From positions 8,725 through 72,724 of the forward strand of contig DGOW01000034.1 in NCBI GenBank assembly GCA_002390225.1: 64,000 bases of DNA, in the 5' to 3' direction. The notes under the pieces are model-generated. The model saw only the letters and a list, made by a program, of their open reading frames with translations. It did not search any database and was not told where the DNA came from. The stretch's first letter is position 1. Every line of letters begins with the position of its first letter. The DNA comes from Gemmatimonadales bacterium UBA4456 (GTDB lineage: Bacteria > Gemmatimonadota > Gemmatimonadetes > Longimicrobiales > Gaopeijiaceae). A program made the position numbers and the translations under genes. Below are positions 7,374 to 18,000 of this stretch, in pieces.

Positions 7374-10226
7374 TTATCTGACCGGGTTTCCTTCCCGGTC
7401 CAGAAGCGTCGGCTCTCCCAGCCCCAGTGAGCGCAAACGGGGCAGCTGCGTCTCGGCATCGCCTACGACAAGCCATACCATGCCCTCCGGGTCCAGATAC
7501 CGATCCGCCAGTTCCTGCACCCGCTCAATGGACATCTCGCGCACGGTGTTCTCTCTCTCGAGCACGTAGTCGGCCGAGAAGCCGTATGAGCTGATCGCGC
7601 TAAGGAGTCCAAGCTTGGCACCCCCGGTCTCAAACGCGCGGGCGTTGGCACGCAGAAGAAAACTCTTGGTCGCATCAAGGTCGGCCTCGTCGAACTCTGC
7701 CCCGTGCGCCTCGACAATCCCCCTTACAAGGTCGAGTGCCTCATACGTCACGTTCGAACGCACAGACGACGAGATCTGGAAAGGGCCTGCGACGTCCGTA
7801 CCGCCGAATCCGGAGCGGATGCCGTAGGTGTACCCTCTCTCCTCACGAAGGACCTGCGTGAGGTCGGACGCGAACCCGCCACCGCCGAGCCGAAAGTTCA
7901 TCACGCTGGCCGGCCAGTAATCTCGATCGGTCTCGGCCAAGGCCAGATACCCGATACGCAGCACCGACTGACTCGCGTTCGGCACGTCGACGAAGTAGAG
8001 GCCCGCCCGTGTGTCATCCCACTCCGGCGCTGCCGGCATGTCGGGAGCCTCACCTGACCACTCGTCCCTCAACCGGGCGAGTGGAGCCGTGGCCTCAGCC
8101 TGCGTAACCGCACCCGATACGTGTAACGCAGCCGCCCCTGGGCGCAGCGCAGTACCGTGATAGGCCCGAAGATCCTCGATGGAGGTCCCCTCGATCGTCT
8201 CGACCGACCCGAGCCGGTTTGCGGCCAGTACGTGATCTCCATACAGGAGACCCCGGAAGACGTCACCGGCGACACCCGTCGGGCTGGCGGCCCGCTGCCT
8301 AAGGCCGTTGGAAACCCGCTGCTTTGATCGCTCGAGCTCCTCGATATCAAAGCGCGGCTCGAGCAGCATCTCCTGCACGAGAGCCATTGTCGCCGGATAG
8401 TTGCGCGCGAGCGCGCTGCCCCGAATCGAGAAGGACTCGGCGCCCGCAAAGACGTTGATCGTGGCGCCGAGCAGGTCGATGGCCTGCTCGAGTTCCTCAG
8501 GTGTTTTGTTGGCCGTACCTGCGGTCATGCTCTCAGCGAGCAGGTTCGCCACACCGACGCGCCCCGGCTGCTCGACGAGTTGACCCCCTTTGATGCGAAG
8601 CTCGAACTGGACAAGGGGGACCTCCCGGTCCTCGATCCCCAGGACCTCGACTCCACTCGGGAGCGCCGTTTCCCACACAGTCGGAGCAGCCAGGGACGGA
8701 GCATCTCCGTACGGCGGCTCCTCGGATCGATCGATCTCCGACGGCGTCCGTGCGTCCCCCCTCACGATCTCAGCGATCTCGGTCTCAGCCCCCATCACGA
8801 TCGCTTCCTCGACCACCTCGGCGCGTTCCGCACCCTCGAGTACGAGGCCCACCTCTCCACGGGGCACAAAGCTCGTCAGCACTGCAGGACGGTCCTTCAC
8901 GTACAGCTCGTAGACACGGATGACGTCGGCCTCAGTCACAGCCAGCAGCCGTTCCAGATCCGTTGCCGCGTATCCCGGTTCTCCGGCGAAGATGTTGTAC
9001 TGGGCGAGTTGGAAGGCTTTGCCGAGCACGGAGGACAAACCCGAGTAGAAGTCAGTCTCGTAACCCGCCTTGATGCGCTCCAACTCCCCGGCCGGGACGC
9101 CCTCGGTCTCGAAGCGGTCGAACGCCACGTCGATCGCTGCCGCTACCTGATCCAGATCCATCCCGGCAAACGCGCGAACTGAAAGCGTGAACCGCCCAGC
9201 CAGTTCCATATTTCGCTGCGACGCAAACACCGACGGTGCGACCTCTGCGTCTTCCACGAGCACTTCGTAGAACGGCGTCGATTTGCCGTCGGTCAGGAGT
9301 TGGGCCAGGACGTCGATCGAGTATTGATCCGGGTGATATACGGGCACCGTCGGCCACGCCATCGTGAGCATGGGGACCCGTGCATAGTTGTCCTCATGGA
9401 AGAGGCTCACCGTCTCCGTCAGGCGCACCGGCGGTGGAGGTGCTACATCGGGCATCGGGGCCACCGGAATCCCAGCGAAGTACCGTTCGATCCATGCCTT
9501 GGTCTGCTCGACGTCGATGTCACCGGCCACGACCAGCGTCGCGTTGTTCGGCCCGTACCACGAGGTATGGAAGTCGACGACGTCAGCCAGCTCCGCGCTC
9601 TCGAGGTCAGCGAGCGAACCGATGACCTGCCACTGATACGGATGTCCGTCCGGATAGAGCGCCCGATCGATCACGTAATTGTTGTGGCCATAGGGCTGGT
9701 TATCGACCCCCTGCCGCTTCTCATTTTTGACGACCTGCTTCTCCTTCGCGACGACGGACTCCGATACCGTGTTGACGAAGAAACCGAGCTTGTCGGCCTC
9801 GGCCCAAAGCGTCTTCTCGAGACCGTCAGTCGGCACCACCTCGAAGTAGTTCGTCCGGTCGTTACTGGTAGATCCATTCGTCGAGCTTCCGACGCGCGTC
9901 ATCAGCCGATCGAGGCCCCCGGGCCCGAGGTTTTCGGAGTCGAGGAAGAAGAGATGCTCAAAGAGGTGAGCGAAGCCGGTCTTGCCAGGCACCTCCCGTG
10001 CGGACCCGACGTGGAATGTCATCGCGACGGCAGCGATCGGGTCAGATCGGTCGACGTGGAGTATCACGTCGAGTCCGTTGGCCAGTTCGTAGCTCTCAAA
10101 GGCAATGGCGACACTGCCGTTCGCGTCCGCTGCATCTTCTCCGGCACATGCGCCTCCGGCGAGTAGCGCGGCCACGGCCATGGCTCGCACGGACACCTTC
10201 ACAATCTTCCTCGTCGACATGCGCAC
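7374..10226 (-). CDS. Two-domain M16 zinc metallopeptidase lipoprotein
   Basis: About 950 residues, the size of two fused M16 halves. The N-terminal half has the inverted zinc motif HLFEH (HxxEH), and the downstream glutamate is in KNEKR, so the first domain should be catalytic. The second half (from ~480) lacks HxxEH, as usual for the inactive partner domain. The N-terminus is Arg-rich and hydrophobic and ends in the lipobox AGGAC, so it is a periplasmic or outer-membrane lipoprotein. I place the start at GTG 10226 because GGAGAG sits 6 nt upstream. ATG 10220 gives the same mature protein. Substrates are probably peptides. It lies 51 bp downstream of an unknown gene on the same strand. Confidence 0.88.
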   Translation of the reverse strand: MRMSTRKIVKVSVRAMAVAALLAGGACAGEDAADANGSVAIAFESYELANGLDVILHVDRSDPIAAVAMTFHVGSAREVPGKTGFAHLFEHLFFLDSENLGPGGLDRLMTRVGSSTNGSTSNDRTNYFEVVPTDGLEKTLWAEADKLGFFVNTVSESVVAKEKQVVKNEKRQGVDNQPYGHNNYVIDRALYPDGHPYQWQVIGSLADLESAELADVVDFHTSWYGPNNATLVVAGDIDVEQTKAWIERYFAGIPVAPMPDVAPPPPVRLTETVSLFHEDNYARVPMLTMAWPTVPVYHPDQYSIDVLAQLLTDGKSTPFYEVLVEDAEVAPSVFASQRNMELAGRFTLSVRAFAGMDLDQVAAAIDVAFDRFETEGVPAGELERIKAGYETDFYSGLSSVLGKAFQLAQYNIFAGEPGYAATDLERLLAVTEADVIRVYELYVKDRPAVLTSFVPRGEVGLVLEGAERAEVVEEAIVMGAETEIAEIVRGDARTPSEIDRSEEPPYGDAPSLAAPTVWETALPSGVEVLGIEDREVPLVQFELRIKGGQLVEQPGRVGVANLLAESMTAGTANKTPEELEQAIDLLGATINVFAGAESFSIRGSALARNYPATMALVQEMLLEPRFDIEELERSKQRVSNGLRQRAASPTGVAGDVFRGLLYGDHVLAANRLGSVETIEGTSIEDLRAYHGTALRPGAAALHVSGAVTQAEATAPLARLRDEWSGEAPDMPAAPEWDDTRAGLYFVDVPNASQSVLRIGYLALAETDRDYWPASVMNFRLGGGGFASDLTQVLREERGYTYGIRSGFGGTDVAGPFQISSSVRSNVTYEALDLVRGIVEAHGAEFDEADLDATKSFLLRANARAFETGGAKLGLLSAISSYGFSADYVLERENTVREMSIERVQELADRYLDPEGMVWLVVGDAETQLPRLRSLGLGEPTLLDREGNPVR

Positions 10227-10277
10227 GTCATTCTCTCCATCCTGTGGTTCCAATCATGCCTCTGCAACATGGAATGC

Positions 10278-11042
10278 TCAGACCTGTCCCGTCGACACCC
10301 GTCGGAAGATCTCGACCGCCGTCTCCAGCCGGGTTGGCGAGTCCTGTATCCACTCGTCCCACACCTGATCAGGCCAGCGCCCCTCAGACGCGCCCTGCAT
10401 CAGCACCTCCACCAGCCTCGAGAGCAACTCTCGCAGGTCCGGCGCGGCAAGGTTCATGCGCGGCCACATTCCGGCGATGACCCGCAGCGACTCCCGGCCA
10501 CTACCCAGAATCGACACCAATTCCGTGTCCTCGAAAAAGGGTCCCCGTGAGACGGCAAGAAGAGTGCGCCCCAGAAGCTCCACCACATCATCATCGAGCT
10601 TTCTGAGCAACACCTTCTGTGACTGAAACTCGAGCACCCGTCCCAGGAAGGTCATGAGCGGATAGACTGAATCGCCAAGTCGATCAAGGACGATCGGAGG
10701 AGCATCTCGCGGATACAGGTATAGCCGATCGAAGTAATCGTCCTTCAGGGACACCTTCTTCGACATCTCCGGAGAAATCCAGTCGTATCCGATGAGCTCC
10801 GGAAATGCGACAAGGTCGTGTGCGTCCTCGCTGACCACGCGCGCGACCCGACGGGGGGTCACGACGTATGCGCTTCCGTCCCGTGCAGCGATCCGTACAG
10901 CGGTCCCCGCACCGGCGAGTACGTCTTCCTCTCCGAACGGATCTCGCACAATCAGTTCGGCATTGAGACCCCGACGCTTCGCGAGGGCCTCCTGGAAGAT
11001 CTCAACGAGCTGCTCCGTAAGGAGCCAGTCGACCATGGTCAT
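10278..11042 (-). CDS. Conserved-looking protein of unknown function
   Basis: A 254-residue protein that I do not recognise. It has no signal peptide or membrane helix. It begins with a hydrophilic helical region, then a mixed region with an AGTAVRIAARDGSAYVVTP motif, and ends in a leucine-rich helical segment. The composition is that of a soluble cytoplasmic protein. The start could be either of two ATGs two codons apart (11042 or 11036), and neither has a good ribosome-binding site. It precedes the M16 peptidase gene on the same strand with a 51-bp gap, so they may be co-transcribed, although one product is cytoplasmic and the other exported. Confidence 0.6.
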   Translation of the reverse strand: MTMVDWLLTEQLVEIFQEALAKRRGLNAELIVRDPFGEEDVLAGAGTAVRIAARDGSAYVVTPRRVARVVSEDAHDLVAFPELIGYDWISPEMSKKVSLKDDYFDRLYLYPRDAPPIVLDRLGDSVYPLMTFLGRVLEFQSQKVLLRKLDDDVVELLGRTLLAVSRGPFFEDTELVSILGSGRESLRVIAGMWPRMNLAAPDLRELLSRLVEVLMQGASEGRWPDQVWDEWIQDSPTRLETAVEIFRRVSTGQV

Positions 11043-11213
11043 AGGCTGCGGTTCATCGTCCCTGAGTCGTGGCGGACAGCTCCACTCAAGCGTCCTCGGT
11101 GCCGGGCTCCCAGAAGGCCGGAGGCCTTGCCAGTCTGGGACACCCCCGTCTAGTGTGCCACTTAGCCTGGATCATACGCCTTTGACATACCCGCAATCCT
11201 CCCGGACATCCCC

Positions 11214-12035
11214 ATGATTCGCCCGACTCGTCTGCTCTGCTCAACGCTCGTCTTCCTCGCCATTACCGGGGCAGCAGCCCCGGTGAGCGCTCAGGGCCTC
11301 GACCTTCCGTCCGTCTTCCTCGAGGAGCTGACGTGGACTGAGGTGCGTGACGCCATCGACTCGGGCACAACGACCATCATCATCCCCACCGCAGGAACGG
11401 AGCAGAACGGACCTCACATGGTCCTGGGTAAGCACAAGTTCATCATCAACCACGCCTCCGCGATGATCGCTCGTCAGCTCGGTCATACTCTGGTCGCGCC
11501 AGTGGTCACCTACGTGCCCGAGGGGGACGTGAACAACCCGACCCGAGGCCACATGTCAAAGGCAGGCACGATCACCTTCCCCGAGGAGTTCTATATGAAG
11601 CTTCTGGAGTACGCCGCGCGTAGCCTGGCCGTACATGGCTTCACCGACATCGTCATGATCGGAGATAGCGGGGGAAACCAGAACGGTATGGAACAGGTTT
11701 CCGGGATGCTCAATGACGAGTGGAGCTCAGAAGATGTTCGCGTCCACTTCGTCGGCGATTACTACGGCAACAACGGCTTCCGGGAGTGGCTGATCGAGCA
11801 GGGGGAGACCCCCGAGACAATCGGAGGCCACGCGGGTATCGCGGATACCTCTCAGCTGCTCGCGGTAGACCCCCGTCACATCCGTACCGACAAGCTCGCC
11901 CCACGGGGAGGTGGACCCGACAGCGGTGTGTCAGGGGACCCGACCCGCGCGTCAGTCGAGCGGGGGCTACGTGGTATTCAGTTCAAGGTGGACGCGGCCT
12001 TGAATGAGATCCGGGAACTGATGGGGTCTCGCTAA
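11214..12035 (+). CDS. Secreted creatininase-family protein with altered metal motif
   Basis: A 273-residue protein. A signal peptide (1-26, ending PVSAQG) is followed by the creatininase-family fold. Creatininases are metal amidohydrolases whose motif reads EQHGPH-x-P-x-x-x-D. Here it reads EQNGPHMVLGKH, so the glutamate is kept but a metal-ligand His is Asn and the ligand Asp is His. The later NGHGGN-like motif is replaced by GDSGGN. The protein is therefore either a subfamily with different ligands or not a classical amidohydrolase. Export is unusual, as most characterised members are cytoplasmic. It is monocistronic by position, with 171 bp free upstream. Confidence 0.7.
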   Translation: MIRPTRLLCSTLVFLAITGAAAPVSAQGLDLPSVFLEELTWTEVRDAIDSGTTTIIIPTAGTEQNGPHMVLGKHKFIINHASAMIARQLGHTLVAPVVTYVPEGDVNNPTRGHMSKAGTITFPEEFYMKLLEYAARSLAVHGFTDIVMIGDSGGNQNGMEQVSGMLNDEWSSEDVRVHFVGDYYGNNGFREWLIEQGETPETIGGHAGIADTSQLLAVDPRHIRTDKLAPRGGGPDSGVSGDPTRASVERGLRGIQFKVDAALNEIRELMGSR

Positions 12036-12171
12036 CCATTTGTGTGCGAGATGACCCGCTTCAGGCGTCGCACAGGGAAAGGCGCTCGACGGATTTGCGC
12101 CGACTCTGAACGTGTATCAGTTTTTCCCACCCTCTCGGGGGCTACCTTCATAGCATTCTGCCCCACGCCGC

Positions 12172-12579
12172 ATGACTAAGCCCCGCCGCCTAACCGTTCT
12201 CTTACTGCTGCTTCCGTTCCTCGCGGGATGCTTCTCCGTCGCCACCGTGCCGGTACCCCGGACGCAGCCAGAGCGTGAGGCCCTGAACAACATTCGGGGT
12301 GTGGTGATTACAGACGGAACGACCGAGGAGGTCGTGCAGTACGACGCTATTCTGGAGGCAACGTGGACGCCGTCCTCACTGTCACTCATCGGTGCGACCG
12401 GTTCCGGGCAAAATCTGACGACTGAGACCCGCCTCATTCCGATCACGGAATTGCGAGGCGTCCTCGTGCGATCACTCGACGCAGGCCCCACGTCTGCCAT
12501 CGTCGGAGGCCTGATCGTGAGCACGGTGGCCTTCATCGCTTTTTTGGTGACGGGCCGAGGCGACGAGTACCAATTCTAG
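12172..12579 (+). CDS. Small lipoprotein with C-terminal hydrophobic helix
   Basis: A 135-residue protein with a lipoprotein signal (hydrophobic leucine run, lipobox LAGC at ~17-20). The central region reads NNIRGVVITDGTTEEVVQYD, a short beta-rich domain I cannot name. One glycine-rich hydrophobic helix (~108-127) precedes the C-terminus. It is probably an envelope protein. Its stop is 41 bp from the stop of the convergent plug-domain gene. No function assigned. Confidence 0.6.
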   Translation: MTKPRRLTVLLLLLPFLAGCFSVATVPVPRTQPEREALNNIRGVVITDGTTEEVVQYDAILEATWTPSSLSLIGATGSGQNLTTETRLIPITELRGVLVRSLDAGPTSAIVGGLIVSTVAFIAFLVTGRGDEYQF

Positions 12580-12620
12580 CAGATCACGCGCGGGCCCTCT
12601 GACGTCGCGCACCAAGCGAC

Positions 12621-13481
12621 TCACCGTGTGCGGGTCCAAATCAAAATGACGCCGCAATTGTTCAGTTCATCGAAACCGACGGGTACCTCACTCGGCCGGG
12701 TGTAGACCTCGATCGCGTCGATCTCGGGTGCGGTCACATAGTCGTCTGGTCGAACGCCTCCGTTCGCCCCCGAATGCACTACGTGTCGATCGATGTATAA
12801 CGTCGGTGAACAATACTGCCCATTTCGGACAATCCGAATCTCAGGGTTCTGAAAGACACGCGCACCACCGGTCATCGGGCGGGACTCATCGATGTCGAGC
12901 AGGGGAATGCGCCGAAAGACGTCCGACACTTTGTGGATCGCGATGCGTTCGATCTCCTGGCGGATCATGAAGACCCCCCGTCCGCCTATCGCTCGCTCAT
13001 AAAACCCATGCCGTTCTAGGAAGCTCATGGGACCTATCTCGGCCTCGACTACCACCTCTTCGAGTTCGATCGGCAACGGTTTGAGGCCAATCTGGACGTC
13101 GAAGACGCCATCCTCACCCAGCTCAAAGACGCCGTCCATCATCGTTTCATACCCGGTGCGCGAGATGTAAACGAAATAGGGACCGGGATCGGGGGCAGTC
13201 AGCTCGAAGACACCCTCGGTGTCCGCGAGCGCTGCGACGGCCATGCTCTCACCTTCGGTGATCAACCCGACGTAGGCCAACATGACCGGCTCGCGCGTCT
13301 CCATGTCCAAGACACGCCCGCGGATGGTTTGTGCCTGGACCGGAGCCAGCGAGCCTGCGATCAAGAACATCACGCTGAATAGCGTCCCCACACCGTGCAT
13401 AAAGACGAGTGACGGCCGCCACGGGCTCAGCAGAAGCTGTGATGGCCCACAATGGTGAACTGCCCGACGAATCGGGATCAT
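12621..13481 (-). CDS. Barrel-less CarboxypepD_reg + TonB-plug protein
   Basis: I start at ATG 13481, which has GGAGG 5 nt upstream; a longer frame to 13532 exists. The 286-residue product has a signal sequence with a long N-region (~1-52, ending PVQAQ). It carries a carboxypeptidase-regulatory-like beta-sandwich (IRGRVLDMETREPV, ~54-140) and then a TonB-receptor plug-like domain ending in NNCGVILIWTRTR. It stops there: the ~600-residue outer-membrane barrel of a normal TonB-dependent receptor is missing. It sits just downstream of the SusC/SusD operon on the same strand, separated by a terminator. A periplasmic or surface accessory to the transporter is plausible but not shown. Confidence 0.7.
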   Translation of the reverse strand: MIPIRRAVHHCGPSQLLLSPWRPSLVFMHGVGTLFSVMFLIAGSLAPVQAQTIRGRVLDMETREPVMLAYVGLITEGESMAVAALADTEGVFELTAPDPGPYFVYISRTGYETMMDGVFELGEDGVFDVQIGLKPLPIELEEVVVEAEIGPMSFLERHGFYERAIGGRGVFMIRQEIERIAIHKVSDVFRRIPLLDIDESRPMTGGARVFQNPEIRIVRNGQYCSPTLYIDRHVVHSGANGGVRPDDYVTAPEIDAIEVYTRPSEVPVGFDELNNCGVILIWTRTR

Positions 13482-13541
13482 ACGGCCTCCTTCCGCTTCG
13501 ATCCGACAATTCATACGCCGTACCGCCCACAAAATGACAAA

Positions 13542-13567
13542 CCCCCACCGGCTTTCGCCGATGGGGG
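13542..13567 (-). terminator. Rho-independent terminator of the SusC-SusD operon
   Basis: An 11-position stem with one mismatch (CCCCCA-CGGC pairs with GCCG-TGGGGG) closes on a 4-nt loop. On the minus strand it is followed by a T-rich tail. It lies 37 bp after the SusD stop codon and 61 bp before the plug-domain gene, so it should separate the two transcripts. Confidence 0.7.
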
Positions 13568-13603
13568 CCGTCGGTACTACTCTGCGTAAGCTGATCGGTT
13601 ACA

Positions 13604-15031
13604 TCAACCGGCGCAAAGAGGATCGCCCTGCATGTTCGGGTTCAGCTGGCACTCATTTCTAGGCATCGGGAAACAAGACACCCTGTCCGCCACAGAAGTG
13701 CTCCCAGTAATCCAACCTGAGCTCGTCAGGAACGGATGGTTCCACCGCTCCATGTCGTACAGCCGCTTACCCTGCATCCAAAGGTTCGCATACCGCTCAC
13801 GATCGAGGATCGCTAGGGCCGTGCCGGAGTTCGCATCCGTCACATCCTCTACGGTATAAGGCCACTGGAGCAGTGAACCCATCTCCGTGGGAGCAGCGAG
13901 CGCACCGAGACCCCAGTGCGCACGAGCCGTGTTGATATGCCCGATGAACGTGGCATAATCTGAAGTCTGCACGGCAGCCTCTGCCATGATCATGAGCATC
14001 TCCAGAGCCGAAGCCCTCGGGATGTCGGACCCACGGTCGTCGTATCTATTCTGACGATAGTGCGCGTGGTCACCATCAGCACCCTGGTGGGCACCGGAAC
14101 CATCACCATCACAGTTCCCTGTCTTCGTCACTTTACCCGGAATGTTGTCCGGGTACGCCGAAGCCAGATCCGTCCACTCACCGCACTTCGTGAACGAGGT
14201 ACGGGGATCGGCATCAGGACCTTCAAACATGGCCTGAGCGAGCGTACGGTATACGCCGATCTCGGCGCGACCCCACGTCTCCTGCCAGATGATGTTCGAA
14301 TTCGCACCCTGGGCATAGATCGCGTTATCCGCATAGCCCAGGTCTTCACCCGCAGCAGTGACCGCGGAGAGCGCAGTCTGTGCTGCTCCGGACGCAGCGG
14401 CCCATGAGCCTGTGCCCTCAACCGCCTTACCGAACTCTGCCTGAGCTAGCCCCATAAGAGCGGCCAGTCTCCACTGCGTGCTATTCGCAGCGGTTGCGAT
14501 GGTAAGGGCCTGATTGAATGCACCCTCTGCCCGAGCGAAAGCCGCCGAGCGTGGCTCGGACGGGCCTACGTCGAACGCGACGTTGCAATACGCTTCACCG
14601 AGACGCATGAAGGCATGACCGCGATACACGAACAAGCGAGCGCCATTGACACTCGTTTGCTCCGCACCCTCGAGAACCTCTTGCAGGCGAGTCCACGCCT
14701 GATCAGCGGCCCACGCAGCCTCGTGCATCTGCTCCCAGTCGCCTTCGGCGTCCTGGTCGGTGTAGAAGCCCGTCCGGAAATCCTGCGTCGAGCCATAGGA
14801 CCCCGTACCAGCGGCCTCGTCAGTCAAGCGCGCGATATCGAACGCATAGTTGTCCTGCACATCGTTGTACTCTGCCGATACACCTGCGACGAGCACAGGC
14901 ATCAGCTCGGGAGTGTTCAAATCCCCGTCCTGAATCGCTCCAGGGTTGAGAACTTCGAGATCACAACCCGAGAGGACGACCGCGAAGGCGGCCACTACCG
15001 GAATTCCGGCCCTTCTCATCCAATGATTCAT
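13604..15031 (-). CDS. SusD/RagB-family outer-membrane lipoprotein
   Basis: A 475-residue protein. The signal peptide ends in the lipobox LSGC (~20-23), followed by the typical SusD opening DLEVLNPGAIQDGDL, where the family recurrently shows N-P before the first helices. The mid-protein Ala-rich TPR-like helices (AFARAEGAFNQALTIA) match the SusD fold. SusD proteins sit on the cell surface as the lid of a SusC transporter and bind glycans or peptides. The start codon shares one base with the SusC stop (TGATG), so translation is coupled. The ligand cannot be predicted. Length fits the family. Confidence 0.85.
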   Translation of the reverse strand: MNHWMRRAGIPVVAAFAVVLSGCDLEVLNPGAIQDGDLNTPELMPVLVAGVSAEYNDVQDNYAFDIARLTDEAAGTGSYGSTQDFRTGFYTDQDAEGDWEQMHEAAWAADQAWTRLQEVLEGAEQTSVNGARLFVYRGHAFMRLGEAYCNVAFDVGPSEPRSAAFARAEGAFNQALTIATAANSTQWRLAALMGLAQAEFGKAVEGTGSWAAASGAAQTALSAVTAAGEDLGYADNAIYAQGANSNIIWQETWGRAEIGVYRTLAQAMFEGPDADPRTSFTKCGEWTDLASAYPDNIPGKVTKTGNCDGDGSGAHQGADGDHAHYRQNRYDDRGSDIPRASALEMLMIMAEAAVQTSDYATFIGHINTARAHWGLGALAAPTEMGSLLQWPYTVEDVTDANSGTALAILDRERYANLWMQGKRLYDMERWNHPFLTSSGWITGSTSVADRVSCFPMPRNECQLNPNMQGDPLCAG

Positions 15032-18000
15032 CAGAAGTTCACCGTCAGGTTCAGGATCAGAATCCGCGGCGGAGCCATGTTGTAGTACTCGAATGCGTAC
15101 TCACCACGGTCAAGACCACGGTCTGTAGCTTCAGGATCAAGACCCTGGTAGTCCGTGCTCTGCCAGAGGTTCTTACCCTGCAGAGCAAGGCTGACGCTAC
15201 GCGTTCCCGGGATGAGATCATCCGGCAAGCGGTAGGACAGCGAGGCCGAGCGGAGCTTGATGAAGTCCGCGTTCTGTGTCCACATGCCCCAGTTGATCTT
15301 ACCAGGCACGCAGGTGTTGACCTGCTGCGGAGTGAGGTTCGTGGATCCGTTGTTGTTGAACTCGTTCTGGATACCGAAGCACGCCGGCCACGTCTCACGA
15401 CGCGCCGTCGCCCAGCCGATCCCAATGCCGCGAACGTGACCCATCTGGCTCTCCGCCAGCAGGTCCAGCGTCAGCGACTGGCTGAACGTCACCCGCGTAC
15501 CAAGCGCCATGATGTCAGTCGGGAAGACCACACCAAGCACCTGGGTCTTGGTTTCAGGAGCCGCTCCGACAACACCCGGGTTCATGACGACCCTGTCATA
15601 CTCGACGCCGATGGGGAAGCCAAGCTGGAGGTTGAAGCCCGCGTTTTCGAGCGGGCCAAGATCTGTGATCTCAGACCTACTTCTCGAGTAAGCGAAGTTC
15701 ACGTTCCAGTCGATGTTGTCCGTACGAAGAGGCGTCACGTTAAAGATCGCCTCGAAACCCACGTTGGTTGTCTCACCGAGGTTACGCAGCGTCCGCTCTT
15801 CTGTACCGAAGGACGGTGCTTCCGCCACGCCGATGAGGGCATCCGTCGTGGTCTGATCGAAGTACGTGAAGTCGAGCGACGCACGACCGTCGAACATGGA
15901 CGTCTCGAATCCGACCTCGATCTCTTCAGAGATCTCAGGACCGAGGTCCGCGTTTCCGAGGTTGCCGATAATCAGAGCCGGAACAACCTCATCAGCCTGC
16001 GTAGCCTCATAGACCTTCACAGCATCGAACGCACCAGGCGCACGACCGGACCGGCCCCAGGCTCCACGCAACTTGAGCGCGTCCACACCGATGTCCGGGA
16101 AGAAGCTCTCATCAGAGATCGTGTACGCTGCGGCGAGCTTCGGATACGAGGCGAGGCCGAAGCCTGCACCAAACGTGGAGAAGCCGTCCCAGCGAACACC
16201 ACCGGTAATGAAGAGACGATCGCCGAAGCCGATCTGCTCCTGGAGGAAGAATCCACCGGAGCGAACCGTCAACCGGCTCTCGTTGACGCCCGGATCCGTA
16301 CCGTCACCGAGAAGCTGCTCACCTGGCCCTGCAAAGTCGGAGTCGAAGCCGTTCAGGCGCCAGCTGTACTCCTCATAGACCTGACCACCCCACGAAAATG
16401 AGGAGGCGATACCGCCCATGACATCCGTCCGCCACGACCCGCTGTAATCGAAGGTCATGTTACGGTCGTTGTACGTGTCGTTCTCACGATCACCCAACGG
16501 GTTCTCGTAGTTGTCGTACGGCTTGAAATCGACGAAGTCGACGTACGTGTAGTCCATCCCGAAGTTGAGGCGATGTGAGAAATCCGCCGTCGGGGACCAA
16601 CCGATCGACGCAGAGGTCACCCACTGCGACTGGTTGGTGAGGATGTCGTTGAACAAGACGAGCGAGTCGTCGTTGTCTGGCGTGTACCCACGCTCACCAC
16701 GCAGCACGTTGAGGAACAGGCCCGACGCGTTGTTGCCGTTCGGGATCCAGCTGATGTTCCGCTTCGTGTACATGTTGTTCAGGCTGACGTCGAGCCCGTC
16801 GAACGGCTGGAACTGTACGTTCGCGCGCAGGTTGTAGCTGTCCTGACCCTGCGGATCGACAACGCCATTCTCATCGGCATAGCGACCGGACACAAAGTAC
16901 GTCGCCGTCTCGCCACCGCCACGGATGCTCAGGTTGTAACGCTGCATGTACGCGTCACGGAACCAGGACCCACTTTCGGGACAACCAGGCTCTGCACCGT
17001 AGTTGTTGATCGACGGGTAGAGCGCGCTCATGTTCACGCCCGAGGCGCAGTCGTTGAGACGCAGGCCATTGTTGTTGCCGATGTCCCCGCTCGGGAGCAG
17101 GTAATCGACATCGAAGTCACCCGTCGGGTACACGTCGAGGTTGTTTTCGGTGAAGGCATTGGCCATCACCTTGACATCAGAGTCCGTCAACGGACCCTGG
17201 TGACCCATGACCGACTGACCGCCATCGACGGTCAGCGTCCATGCCGGCGCACCGGCGGCGCCACGCTTCGTGAAGATCTGGATCACGCCACCCGCGGCTT
17301 CCGTGCCGTAGAGCGTCGTGGCCGCAGGGCCCTTCACGATCTCGATGCGATCGATGTCGTTCGGGTTGATGCCGTCAATGGCCATCGTACCCGCAGCACC
17401 CTCATCAGCCGACATGAGGCCGTCGTTCTCCATGCGGATACCGTCAATGTAGATCAACGGGCGGTTGCTCTGAGAAATCGAGCTGTTACCGCGAATCCGG
17501 ATCTCGGAACCAGCCCCCACCTGACCATCCGTACCGGTGATCGAAACACCAGCCGCACGGCCCTGGAGCACGTTTGACACGTCAGTGATCGCGGCGACGG
17601 CGATGTCGCTGGAACTGACGGACTCAATGGAGTTACCCACCTCACGACGACGTGCCTGACCCGCAGTACCGGTCACGATCACACCTTCGAGAGAGAGAGC
17701 CTGCTCACGCAGTTCGAAATCCAGGGTGGCAGTACCACCCGCAGTGACGCTGACCGTCTGAGAACCGGCGCCGTAGCCGATAACCGTGACGTTCACCGTC
17801 TGTGTTCCTGCTGGCACGTTCAGCAGCAGGAATCGCCCAACATTGTTGACTAGGCCACCGATACCGGTGCCGTCAACCGCGACCTGAGCGCCCGCCAGGG
17901 GCGCCAGAGACGCAGCATCGCGAACCAGTCCGGTAACCGTTCCGGTGTTCGCCTGTGCAGTCACTCCGACTGCGCTGAACGCCGCAAAAGCCAATGCAAA

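Noticed and set aside
11182..11210. TTGACA at 11182-11187 as promoter of the creatininase-like gene
   Set aside because: The sequence 17 nt later (GACATC) is a poor -10 and would leave almost no leader before ATG 11214.
15436..16401. 321-residue plus-strand frame within SusC
   Set aside because: Antisense to a well-supported SusC barrel; no recognisable domain.
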